DNA of 13,084 bases, taken from NCBI GenBank assembly GCA_009783775.1, contig WRCT01000036.1:1-13084 (forward strand). The letters run 5' to 3'. This DNA is from Clostridiales bacterium (GTDB taxonomy: Bacteria; Bacillota; Clostridia; Christensenellales; CAG-138). Below, one piece after another: positions 6,609 through 12,766 of the stretch. Both the position numbers and the translations under genes were made by a program. The notes beneath the pieces were generated by a model. It saw nothing but the letters and a program-made list of their open reading frames with translations, searched no databases and was not told where the DNA came from. Numbering within the stretch: the stretch's first letter is position 1; every line of letters starts with the position of its first letter.

Positions 6609-7619
6609 ATGAAAAAACGAGTTGTCAAAATCATTATAGGGACATCGGCGATAATCCTTTTACTGGCCTTCGCACGTTTCGCCGGATTTGGTTACAGATA
6701 TCACTATGACGCGGAGATGAACGGAATGGTAATCACAAGGTGCAGGGGCATAGGAAGAGTGCGAATCCCTAAGGCAATCTGGGGGACACCTGTGGTAAAG
6801 CTCCTTTCCATTGATGATACAAATCAAGATTGTACTGAAGACCCCAATCACACAAGAACCTATGCATTTTCTAAGTTGGTCACTTCTGTCTCTATTCCCA
6901 AAGGTGTGAGGGAGATTGGAGAGGCCGCATTTGCTGGTTGTGAGATGCTAAAAAAAGTTACAATCCCTGACAGCGTGACGGCAATCGGCGATTGGGCGTT
7001 TGAGGGGTGCCGCAGTTTATTGAGCATTACAATACCGAGTAGTGTAACCATTATTGGAAATGGAGCATTCCACAGTTGTGAAGAACTGACAAGCGTTACA
7101 ATGCCAGATAGTGTGACATCAATTGGTGATAATGCGTTTTATCGCTGTTACCAACTAACCAGTATCGTAATACCGGATAGCGTAAGGGAAATTGGCGATT
7201 CAGCATTTTACTGCTGTACAGGGCTGATTGATGTTACGTTGCCTAACGGCATCAAGAGGATTAGCGGTCTTATGTTTGATGGTTGTGTATCGCTGACGAG
7301 CATTACGATACCAGGCAATGTGAAGGCGATTGAAGATTGGGCATTCGACGGTTGCACAGGACTGACAAGTCTTACGCTTTCTGACGGTATCAGAGAGATT
7401 GGCTACCGAGCCTTTTACGCCTGCTCCAGTTTAACAAGTATCACCATACCTGACAGTGTAACCGTAATCGGAGAGCTTGCATTCGATGAAATACCCAATC
7501 TCACAATCACCTATAGGGGTAAGACCTATATTAGTAAGGAAGTGGTCGAAGAATGGGGGATTGTCTGGCAGATGCCGGATGAATTTTATGCTGCTGCACA
7601 AGCAACGGTTGGTATGTGA
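6609..7619 (+). CDS. membrane-anchored BspA-type leucine-rich-repeat protein
   Basis: The product has 336 residues from ATG 6609. Seen: a basic start (MKKRVVK), one hydrophobic segment at about residues 8-24 acting as signal anchor or signal peptide, a capping segment NGMVITRCRGIGRVRIP, then nine consecutive 23-residue repeats of the LRR_5/BspA pattern (consensus TSITIPDSVTxIGDxAFxxC) and a short closing segment with GKTYISKEVVEEW. BspA-like repeats form extracellular binding surfaces, known for adhesion in oral and gut bacteria and amplified in gut Clostridia, so an outward-facing interaction role is inferred; no ligand can be named. ATG 6609 follows GGAA at 6599-6602 with 6-nt spacing; in-frame ATGs at 6534, 6579 and 6603 are possible but lack well-placed binding sites. 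Base composition is lower in GC than the core genes. There is no LPxTG or other wall-sorting tail. Confidence 0.85.
   Translation: MKKRVVKIIIGTSAIILLLAFARFAGFGYRYHYDAEMNGMVITRCRGIGRVRIPKAIWGTPVVKLLSIDDTNQDCTEDPNHTRTYAFSKLVTSVSIPKGVREIGEAAFAGCEMLKKVTIPDSVTAIGDWAFEGCRSLLSITIPSSVTIIGNGAFHSCEELTSVTMPDSVTSIGDNAFYRCYQLTSIVIPDSVREIGDSAFYCCTGLIDVTLPNGIKRISGLMFDGCVSLTSITIPGNVKAIEDWAFDGCTGLTSLTLSDGIREIGYRAFYACSSLTSITIPDSVTVIGELAFDEIPNLTITYRGKTYISKEVVEEWGIVWQMPDEFYAAAQATVGM
6885..7505 (+). repeat. nine 69-bp degenerate tandem repeats (LRR units)
   Basis: Nine units of exactly 69 bp encode the 23-residue leucine-rich repeats with no length variation between units. The nucleotide copies have drifted (for example TSITIP, TSVTMP and TSIVIP versions), so this is an old expansion rather than a fresh slippage array. 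Confidence 0.85.
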
Positions 7620-7847
7620 TTTCCGAAATGAACGGTAGGAGTCAAATAGGCCCCCCCGTCATGCCGGATGCACGCCCTCGGCTCAGGAAATTTCAGGAAA
7701 TTGGACATTACCCCTTGACAAGCTCTGTGCTGGCTAGCAGAAAAAACCGCGCTAGCGACCTTGTAACCTGTAACCTGTGACTCATACTGAAATGCCGCCG
7801 GCTTATCTGCCGAGCGGCATTTCGTTGTGGGGGGGAATAATGCTTTG
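7620..7847. other. intergenic region between converging genes
   Basis: There is no convincing coding frame. It holds a perfect 10-bp tandem duplication TCAGGAAATT (7683-7702), a 7-bp tandem duplication GTAACCT (7763-7776), two GCTAGC sites 18 bp apart (about 7733-7756), a run of seven C (about 7651-7657), a run of seven or more G (about 7827-7835), and the hairpin described separately. A TTGACA at 7715-7720 has no matching -10. Confidence 0.6.
7789..7823. terminator. bidirectional terminator-like hairpin
   Basis: GAAATGCCGC (7789-7798) pairs with GCGGCATTTC (7814-7823). The stem continues inward with CGGC/GCCG across a one-base bulge (A7813) and a six-base loop, TTATCT. It lies between the converging LRR gene (plus) and the spore-protein pair (minus), the expected place for a shared terminator. 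Neither side has a long U-run beyond the stem's own AAA/TTT ends, so intrinsic termination strength is uncertain. Confidence 0.55.
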
Positions 7848-8051
7848 TTATCTCATGGAGCCTGCGCTCATATTGTTTTCCGCATAAGCGATCATGCGCT
7901 TGACCATTTCGCCGCCGATGGAACCGGCGTCGCGGGAAGTCAGATCACCGTTGTAACCCTGTTTGAGGGGTACGTTCAGCGAGGACGCAACTTCGCTCTT
8001 TAAGCTGTACAGCTTATCCTTCGCGTGCATTGACTGTTGGTTGCTGGGCAT
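7848..8051 (-). CDS. alpha/beta-type small acid-soluble spore protein
   Basis: The product has 67 residues. These proteins coat spore DNA, protect it from UV and chemical damage, and are degraded at germination by the protease GPR. Seen: the GPR-site region LKSEVASSLN (cleavage expected after the Glu) and the DNA-binding C-terminal motif TSRDAGSIGGEMVKRMIAYAE. The start at 8051 is set by GGAAAGGAGAA a few bases upstream on the minus strand. It has a seven-residue C-terminal extension, MSAGSMR, absent from its neighbour. It lies 39 bp downstream of the second copy in the same direction, probably on one message. Presence of the pair implies an endospore-forming organism. Confidence 0.95.
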   Translation of the reverse strand: MPSNQQSMHAKDKLYSLKSEVASSLNVPLKQGYNGDLTSRDAGSIGGEMVKRMIAYAENNMSAGSMR

Positions 8052-8090
8052 TTGTTTGTTCTCCTTTCCTAAAATAAACCCTGCGATACT

Positions 8091-8282
8091 TTATCGCATA
8101 TTCTGTTCCGCGTACGCGATCATACGTTTCACCATTTCGCCGCCTATACTGCCCGCGTCGCGGGAAGTCAGATCGCCGTTATAACCCTGTTTCAGGTTGA
8201 TGTTCAACGAAGAAGCCACTTCGGACTTAAAGCTGTCGAGCTTGGCCTTCGATTCGGGAACCAGTGCGCTGTTTCTTGCCAT
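8091..8282 (-). CDS. alpha/beta-type small acid-soluble spore protein (paralogue)
   Basis: The product has 63 residues from the ATG at 8282-8280, reading MARNSALVPES. A longer in-frame reading from 8336 is rejected because a near-perfect AAGGAGGTGAA stands just before 8282. It shares with the adjacent copy the SEVASSLN protease-site region, GYNGDLTSRDAGSIGG and EMVKRMIAYAE; only the N-terminus and tail differ clearly, so the two come from a tandem duplication. It is the first gene of the pair and diverges from the 8436 gene. Expression in the forespore under sigma-G is expected from family knowledge, but no clean sigma-G promoter was found upstream. Confidence 0.95.
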   Translation of the reverse strand: MARNSALVPESKAKLDSFKSEVASSLNINLKQGYNGDLTSRDAGSIGGEMVKRMIAYAEQNMR

Positions 8283-8286
8283 TGTC

Positions 8287-8297
8287 TTCACCTCCTT
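8287..8297 (-). promoter_or_regulatory. strong ribosome binding site that sets the SASP start
   Basis: On the minus strand, AAGGAGGTGAA ends 4 bases before the ATG, with the AGGAGG core 8 bases away. It is a near-perfect match to the 16S rRNA tail, fits a very abundant spore protein, and rules out the upstream in-frame start at 8336. Confidence 0.85.
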
Positions 8298-8369
8298 TTT
8301 CGGTTGTACTCTTATGATTTCCAAATTTCTTGACAATATTTGCGGTAAATTTTGTTTTTTGCATGGCTA

Positions 8370-8398
8370 TTGCGAAACGTGGCTGATGAATGTATAAT
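8370..8398 (+). promoter_or_regulatory. near-consensus sigma-A promoter for the 4,6-dehydratase gene
   Basis: TTGCGA (8370-8375) and TATAAT (8393-8398) are separated by 17 bp. The predicted transcript start is near 8405, giving a leader of about 30 nt that contains AGGAGA (8421-8426) before the TTG start at 8436. Confidence 0.75.
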
Positions 8399-8435
8399 AA
8401 CATTGGGTTAAATTGAACACAGGAGAACTTTTTCA

Positions 8436-10370
8436 TTGGAGAAATTGAAACAAAACGGCGCGCGCCGTGAAAGATGGACCCGAATCGTGTTGCTGGTTAT
8501 GAGCGATATGCTGCTCATATTCATTTCGCTTATCATCGCGTCCTGGCTGCAGGCGGCGGTCGCGCGCGTAGAATACCAGTTCATGTTCACCTTGGGCGGA
8601 CACCCGCAATTTTTGCTTTGGCAAGTCGGTTTGTTCATTTTGATCTATATTGTGGCCTTTTACTTTATGCAGCTCTACAGCAGCATATGGTCCAGCTCCG
8701 GACTGGACGAGGCCGTTCGCGTTGTCGTTGCGGTCGGCGCGGGCGGCGCAGGTTGTCTGTTTGTAAATTTTCTGTTCTTCGGCAATATGGCCAAAACCCT
8801 TCTCGTCCTCTCCGGCATCATGCTCGTGCTCATGCTGTTTGCCAGCCGCTTTGGTTACCGTGTCACTAGAGGCCTGCTGCAATCCTTTTCCAGCCGCGCG
8901 CCTCGTGGCAAAAAGGCCATGCTGGTTGTCGGCGCGGGCTTTTTCGGCGCGTATGTCAAATCGCAGATCGAGCAATCCGAAGAGGGCAGACACACCTATA
9001 TCGCCATGTTTGTGGACGACGATCCAGCCAAGGCGAATATGCGCGTGGGCGGCGTGCGGGTGAGAGGCACCATCGCGGACATTCCCAAGCTGGTTTTGCA
9101 GCACAACATCACAGAGATTCTGATCGCCATTCCCTCATTGAGCGAACGGCGCATGGCGGAGGTCGCGGAAATTTGCTCGTCCACAAAATGTCATGTGCGG
9201 ACGGTGCCGCGCCTTGGTGAGCTCGAGACGGGCAAACCCACCATGCAGGACATTCGCGAAATGAACATCACGGATATCCTGTTCCGGCCCGAGGTGGAGC
9301 TGGATGAGAAAGGGATCCGCGATTATATCTCGCACAAGACCGTGCTGATCACAGGCGGCGGCGGCTCCATCGGCTCGGAGATCGCGCGTCAGGTCGCGAA
9401 GTTTGTGCCCGCCACGCTGATCTTATTTGACAATTATGAAAACACAACCTACGAGCTGTTCTGTGAATTAAAGCGCAGATACCCGTGGCTGAACGTCGTG
9501 GTGCAGGTCGGTTCCGTTCGGGACGAGGCGCGCCTTGCGCAACTCATGAGCGAGTGGAAACCGGACCTTGTGGTCCACACCGCCGCGCACAAACACGTGC
9601 CGCTGATGGAGGAAAGTCCGGCGGAAGCGGTGAAGAACAATGTCCAGGGCACGTTAAACGTGCTGCAGGCCGCAAGCGAAAGCGGGGTGCAGCGGTTTGT
9701 GCAGCTCAGCACGGACAAGGCGGTCAACCCGACCAATGTAATGGGCGCCAGCAAACGCGTGACAGAACTGCTGGTCCAGGACTTTGCCGCCAGCACGGCC
9801 ATGAAATGCATGACGGTCCGTTTCGGAAATGTGCTGGGCAGTCAGGGTAGCGTGATCCCGCTGTTCGAGCGGCAGATCAAGGCGGGCGGGCCGGTGCTGG
9901 TCACGCACCCGGAGATCACGCGCTACTTTATGACCATTCCCGAAGCCGCGCAGCTGGTTTTGCAGGCGGGCGCGATGGGCGATTCCGGCGCGATCTATGT
10001 GTTGGACATGGGCCAGCCCGTGCGCATTATGGACCTGGCGGAAAAAGTCATTCGTTTCTACGGCTACGAGCCGCATAAGGATATCTCCATCGAAATCACC
10101 GGCCTGCGCGCCGGCGAGAAAATGTACGAGGAGCTGCTCATGGACGAGGAGGCCGATCAAATGCAGACCACGGCGCACGGACGGATCTTTCGCGCGCACT
10201 CCGCCATTATTGACAGAGACCATTTCAGCGAAAAGTTGGAAACGCTCTTTGCCGTCGGCAGGCAGGGCGGAGACGTGCGCAAAGCCTTTTACGCCCTTGT
10301 GCCGAATTACCGTTATATCCGCAGCGAAGTGCCGGACGAGCTGGATGGCGCCTATATGAAAACACCGTGA
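8436..10370 (+). CDS. membrane-bound nucleotide-sugar 4,6-dehydratase (WbpM/PglF/CapD type)
   Basis: The product has 644 residues. Family members convert UDP-GlcNAc to a 4-keto-6-deoxy sugar, the first step to modified sugars for capsule, O-antigen or glycoprotein glycans. Seen: four hydrophobic segments in the first 150 residues, a first Rossmann-like domain opening with GAGFFGAY (from residue 166), then an extended short-chain dehydrogenase domain with NAD-binding GGGGSIGSE (307-315) and the active-site stretch S425-TDKAVNPTNV-M436-GAS-K440. Met replaces the usual Tyr of the YxxxK motif, as is known for large WbpM-like dehydratases. The start is TTG at 8436, supported by AGGAGA at 8421-8426 and the promoter upstream. 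No other glycan genes lie in the window, so the final sugar is unknown. It diverges from the spore-protein pair. Confidence 0.9.
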   Translation: MEKLKQNGARRERWTRIVLLVMSDMLLIFISLIIASWLQAAVARVEYQFMFTLGGHPQFLLWQVGLFILIYIVAFYFMQLYSSIWSSSGLDEAVRVVVAVGAGGAGCLFVNFLFFGNMAKTLLVLSGIMLVLMLFASRFGYRVTRGLLQSFSSRAPRGKKAMLVVGAGFFGAYVKSQIEQSEEGRHTYIAMFVDDDPAKANMRVGGVRVRGTIADIPKLVLQHNITEILIAIPSLSERRMAEVAEICSSTKCHVRTVPRLGELETGKPTMQDIREMNITDILFRPEVELDEKGIRDYISHKTVLITGGGGSIGSEIARQVAKFVPATLILFDNYENTTYELFCELKRRYPWLNVVVQVGSVRDEARLAQLMSEWKPDLVVHTAAHKHVPLMEESPAEAVKNNVQGTLNVLQAASESGVQRFVQLSTDKAVNPTNVMGASKRVTELLVQDFAASTAMKCMTVRFGNVLGSQGSVIPLFERQIKAGGPVLVTHPEITRYFMTIPEAAQLVLQAGAMGDSGAIYVLDMGQPVRIMDLAEKVIRFYGYEPHKDISIEITGLRAGEKMYEELLMDEEADQMQTTAHGRIFRAHSAIIDRDHFSEKLETLFAVGRQGGDVRKAFYALVPNYRYIRSEVPDELDGAYMKTP

Positions 10371-10372
10371 TG

Positions 10373-10535
10373 TGGGCACCCCAAAAAACTCTGGGCGCAC
10401 ATCTCTGCCGCGCCTTTGACCGCATTTCTTTGGCAAAAAGCCTCGAAATAGTTCCGCTATTCCTGCGTTTTTTGCCTGTGAACTGCGGCCAAATTCACGA
10501 CAAATCTGCACACCCATAGTTTTTCGAGGTGCCCA
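10373..10535. repeat. 163-bp near-palindrome, candidate MITE or structured RNA
   Basis: The ends are exact 8-bp inverted repeats, TGGGCACC (10373-10380) and GGTGCCCA (10528-10535). By my hand alignment 56 of 81 positions pair between the halves, with strong blocks AAAAACT/AGTTTTT, GGCAAAAA/TTTTTGCC (10432-10439 and 10469-10476) and AATAG/CTATT flanking the central TTCCG (10452-10456). It begins 3 bases after the dehydratase stop codon and ends on the A of the proposed next start codon. It may be a non-autonomous mobile element, a terminator or attenuator, or an RNA gene; no flanking target duplication was recognised. Confidence 0.75.
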
Positions 10536-11452
10536 TGACCCCCAAGAGAATTTTTTTAGATCACAGAACCTTAAAACCGATGAAAATGCGTCCCCGTCGC
10601 CTGGTGAAAATCTGCGTGTTGCTTTTGCTCGTGCTGGCGCTGGCGGCGGAGATCTACCGCTCCCAGTGCACACTGACCGTCACGCATTATGAGGTGGCCT
10701 CGGCAAAGATCACAAGCCCGATCACGATCGTGCACCTGTCGGACCTGCACAACCGGCAGTTCGGCAGAGACAATACAAAACTGATCGCGCTTGTGGCGGC
10801 GCTGGAGCCGGATCTCATTATTATCTCTGGCGATATGCTCACCTATACAAAGAATAACAGGACCGTGCCCGTCGCGTTGGTGGAGGGCTTGGCGCCCATC
10901 GCGCCGGTTTACTATGGCTACGGCAACCACGAGCAGTATTTTGAGCGTGATTTCGATACGGACCTGACGCCCGATCTGGAGGCGGCCGGAGCGACCGTGG
11001 TGGAACTGCGCTATCACGACACCGAGATAGCGGGCAACCGCGTTCGGATCGGCGGCGCCTGCGGCTACATCATCGACGATAACCTTCACGGCTTTTGGTG
11101 GCCGCAGCAGAACTTCATGCGCGCCTTTGGCGATACCGACGACATGAAAATTTTAATCGCGCACCGACCGGAGGGGCTGCTTTTCTGGGGCGGCATGGAG
11201 ACCTACGACACCGATCTCATCTTCTCCGGCCATCGGCACGGCGGCCAGATGCGCCTGCCGCTCCTCGGCGGGGTATTTACACCGGAGTCCGGTTTCTTTC
11301 CCGGCTATACCGAGGGCCTGTTTGAAATCGGCGGCGGGACGCTGATTCTTTCGCGCGGGCTGGGCAGCGGTACAATCGTTCCTCGCCTGAACAATGTGCC
11401 GGAAGTGATATGCGTTAAGCTGGTCCCCGCGTTCACATACAATTCACCTTAA
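10535..11452 (+). CDS. membrane-anchored calcineurin-like metallophosphoesterase (YkuE/YaeI-like)
   Basis: The product has 305 residues from ATG 10535. Seen: a basic N-terminus, a membrane anchor at about residues 25-40, then the full set of di-metal phosphoesterase motifs: D70-L-H72, G99-D100, G130-N-H-E133 and G232-H-R-H235-GGQ. The anchored arrangement and the GHRHGGQ...P ending resemble YkuE and YaeI, for which phospholipid or lipid-A-precursor-like phosphodiesters are known or proposed substrates; the substrate here is not determined. Start choice is uncertain: GAGGTG just upstream gives poor 4-nt spacing to 10535, GTG at 10529 is inside that site, and ATGs at 10580 and 10586 lie nearer the anchor but lack sites. 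Unusually, the presumed ribosome binding site is the right end of the 163-bp palindrome. Confidence 0.88.
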   Translation: MTPKRIFLDHRTLKPMKMRPRRLVKICVLLLLVLALAAEIYRSQCTLTVTHYEVASAKITSPITIVHLSDLHNRQFGRDNTKLIALVAALEPDLIIISGDMLTYTKNNRTVPVALVEGLAPIAPVYYGYGNHEQYFERDFDTDLTPDLEAAGATVVELRYHDTEIAGNRVRIGGACGYIIDDNLHGFWWPQQNFMRAFGDTDDMKILIAHRPEGLLFWGGMETYDTDLIFSGHRHGGQMRLPLLGGVFTPESGFFPGYTEGLFEIGGGTLILSRGLGSGTIVPRLNNVPEVICVKLVPAFTYNSP

Positions 11453-11479
11453 TATTCCACAAATTTCGGGGCAATGCCC

Positions 11480-11508
11480 TTGACACATACCAATCCTTAT
11501 GCAACAAT
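11480..11508 (+). promoter_or_regulatory. promoter of the coiled-coil/signal-peptidase pair
   Basis: A perfect TTGACA (11480-11485) stands 17 bp before AACAAT (11503-11508), and a TG one base before the -10 makes it an extended type. The predicted start is near 11515, with GGGAGGA (11533-11539) in the leader before ATG 11548. A small GGGC-AAT-GCCC hairpin (11469-11479) just upstream is too short to be a reliable terminator for the previous gene. Confidence 0.65.
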
Positions 11509-11547
11509 ATTATTGGATTGAAACTGTATTTTGGGAGGAATTCAAAC

Positions 11548-12063
11548 ATGGAACAAACGAAAATTTCAATGACGGACATTGTGGAATATCTCCGCAATAT
11601 GTCCTTTAAGACCAAGCCGTTCGGCGGCTGCGACAAAGAGGACGTCCTCGATAAGATAGAGGAACTGACCCGCATGTACCAGCGGATCCTGAACGACATG
11701 GCGCAGGAGGTCGAGCAGCTTAAGGGCGAGCGCGAAGCACGGCAGGAGCAATTAAAGCAGGAACTGAGCGAAATGCTGACGCGGGCGCAGCATGAGGCGA
11801 ACCAAATCCGTGTCAAGGCCGAGGCCGACGCGCAAGCTCATGTCGATGAGCGGAAGGCGGAAGTGGATCAGCTGCGCAAAGAATGCGGTGAGCTCATCGC
11901 GCAAAAAGCGCAGGTCAAGAAGAATTGGGACAACGAGTTGCTGGACCAAAAAGTCTTGCTGCGTGTCATCGGCGAGGAACTCGGCTCCATGATGACGGCC
12001 GTCGGTGCGCTGGGTGAGAAACTGGAAGGCCAGGCAGCGGAGAAGTCAGAACACGAGGCATGA
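11548..12063 (+). CDS. DivIVA-like coiled-coil protein
   Basis: The product has 171 residues. The first 50 residues contain MSFKTKPFGGCDKEDVLDKI followed by EELTRMYQ, which resembles the N-terminal lipid-binding segment of DivIVA/GpsB proteins (a Phe/Gly turn, then an acidic helix with DV and EEL). The rest, about residues 38-150, is a continuous charged helix rich in Glu, Gln, Lys and Ala, expected to form a coiled coil. DivIVA-family proteins mark curved membranes at poles and septa and recruit partners; that role is inferred from weak motif likeness, and an F-type ATPase b-subunit-like or generic coiled-coil scaffold is the alternative. The start at 11548 is fixed by GGGAGGA eight bases upstream. 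It overlaps the signal peptidase gene by ATGA, so the two proteins are probably made in step. Confidence 0.8.
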   Translation: MEQTKISMTDIVEYLRNMSFKTKPFGGCDKEDVLDKIEELTRMYQRILNDMAQEVEQLKGEREARQEQLKQELSEMLTRAQHEANQIRVKAEADAQAHVDERKAEVDQLRKECGELIAQKAQVKKNWDNELLDQKVLLRVIGEELGSMMTAVGALGEKLEGQAAEKSEHEA

Positions 12064-12626
12064 GCGCAACCCAACAACAACCGGCGGACACGACCGCCGT
12101 GGCGATTGATAACTTGCGGCAGCGTCATCGCGGCAGGCAGAGGCTCCGCGGCACAATCATTACACTGATCGTTGCGGCAGCCATCGTCTTCCTTGCCTTC
12201 GGCGTGGTCTTAAAAATCGCCGTGGTGCGCGGCAAATCTATGTTGCCGACTGTGCAAAACGATGATCTCATTTTTGCTTGGCGGCTACAGAACACCTTCC
12301 AAAGCGGCGACATTGTCCTGTTTCGCGCAGGGGATACCGAGTTGGTCAAACGCGTAATCGGTGTGCCGGGCGACAGCATTACGGTAGAACCCCGAACCGG
12401 CCGGCTTCTGGTCAACGGCGAGATTGCAGATGAAGAAGGCAGCATCACGCTGACCACCCCCCGACCGGGTGCGGTGACCTATCCGCTGGAACTGGGCGAA
12501 AACGAATATTTTTTGCTGGGCGACAACCGTCTTGTTTCAGAAGATTCTCGATTCTTCGGCCCTGTGTCCGGCGCTGTGATTGACGGGAGAGTCATTCTGC
12601 TGATTCGCGCGAAGGTGGGGGCTTGA
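12060..12626 (+). CDS. lepB: type I signal peptidase
   Basis: The product has 188 residues, the usual size of Gram-positive Sip enzymes. It cleaves signal peptides from exported proteins at the outer face of the membrane. Seen: a polar 30-residue cytoplasmic tail, one membrane segment at about 31-50, the catalytic serine S60 in GKSMLPT, the catalytic lysine K97 in ELVKRVIGVPGD, and the conserved box GDNRLVSEDSRFFGPV. All residues needed for the Ser/Lys dyad are present. The ATG lies in a 4-base overlap with the coiled-coil gene. The stop codon TGA (12624-12626) is inside the -35 element of the next promoter. The following gene encodes a protein with a cleavable-looking signal sequence, a possible substrate. 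Confidence 0.95.
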   Translation: MSATQQQPADTTAVAIDNLRQRHRGRQRLRGTIITLIVAAAIVFLAFGVVLKIAVVRGKSMLPTVQNDDLIFAWRLQNTFQSGDIVLFRAGDTELVKRVIGVPGDSITVEPRTGRLLVNGEIADEEGSITLTTPRPGAVTYPLELGENEYFLLGDNRLVSEDSRFFGPVSGAVIDGRVILLIRAKVGA

Positions 12627-12651
12627 CAGAACAGACTGTTGCGGCTATGAT
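12623..12651 (+). promoter_or_regulatory. strong sigma-A promoter overlapping the lepB stop codon
   Basis: TTGACA (12623-12628) and TATGAT (12646-12651) are 17 bp apart, an 11-of-12 match to consensus. The TGA stop of the signal peptidase gene is within the -35 box. The predicted start is near 12658, about 109 nt ahead of the next start codon. Confidence 0.75.
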
Positions 12652-12667
12652 GTTACTCTGTATAGGT

Positions 12668-12766
12668 CTATGAATGTGTAGGAAAGTCGAAGGGATGGTT
12701 CGGCTCTTACATAGGGGTTGGCACACAACTCCAGGGCGGGGGGAGAAAGGTTCCGAAGAATCTCCT
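12668..12766 (+). promoter_or_regulatory. structured 5' leader, candidate cis-regulatory RNA
   Basis: Three consecutive hairpins can be drawn by hand. I: CTATG/CATAG (12668-12672, 12710-12714) enclosing AGTCGAA/TTCGGCT (12685-12691, 12699-12705) around the loop GGGATGG. II: GGGGTTG/CAACTCC (12714-12720, 12726-12732) with loop GCACA. III: GGGAGA/TCTCCT (12741-12746, 12761-12766), ending at the base before the ATG. No ribosome binding site stands at normal distance; the best GGAG lies inside stem III. It matches no riboswitch class that I recognise, and no ligand can be proposed. Confidence 0.4.

Noticed and set aside
7715..7720. TTGACA in the intergenic region after the LRR gene
   Set aside because: No -10-like hexamer at 16-18 bp and no plus-strand gene downstream.
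8300..8370. Possible sigma-G promoter for the spore-protein pair on the minus strand
   Set aside because: The closest match (CATAAGA on the minus strand with an AAATA about 20 bp upstream) deviates from the expected motifs and spacing; I cannot support a specific site.
9654..10673. A 339-codon minus-strand frame across the end of the dehydratase gene and the palindrome
   Set aside because: It is antisense to a well-supported gene with no start signal or recognisable domain, and its composition is that of a GC-driven shadow. A minus-strand RNA from the palindrome itself is considered separately.
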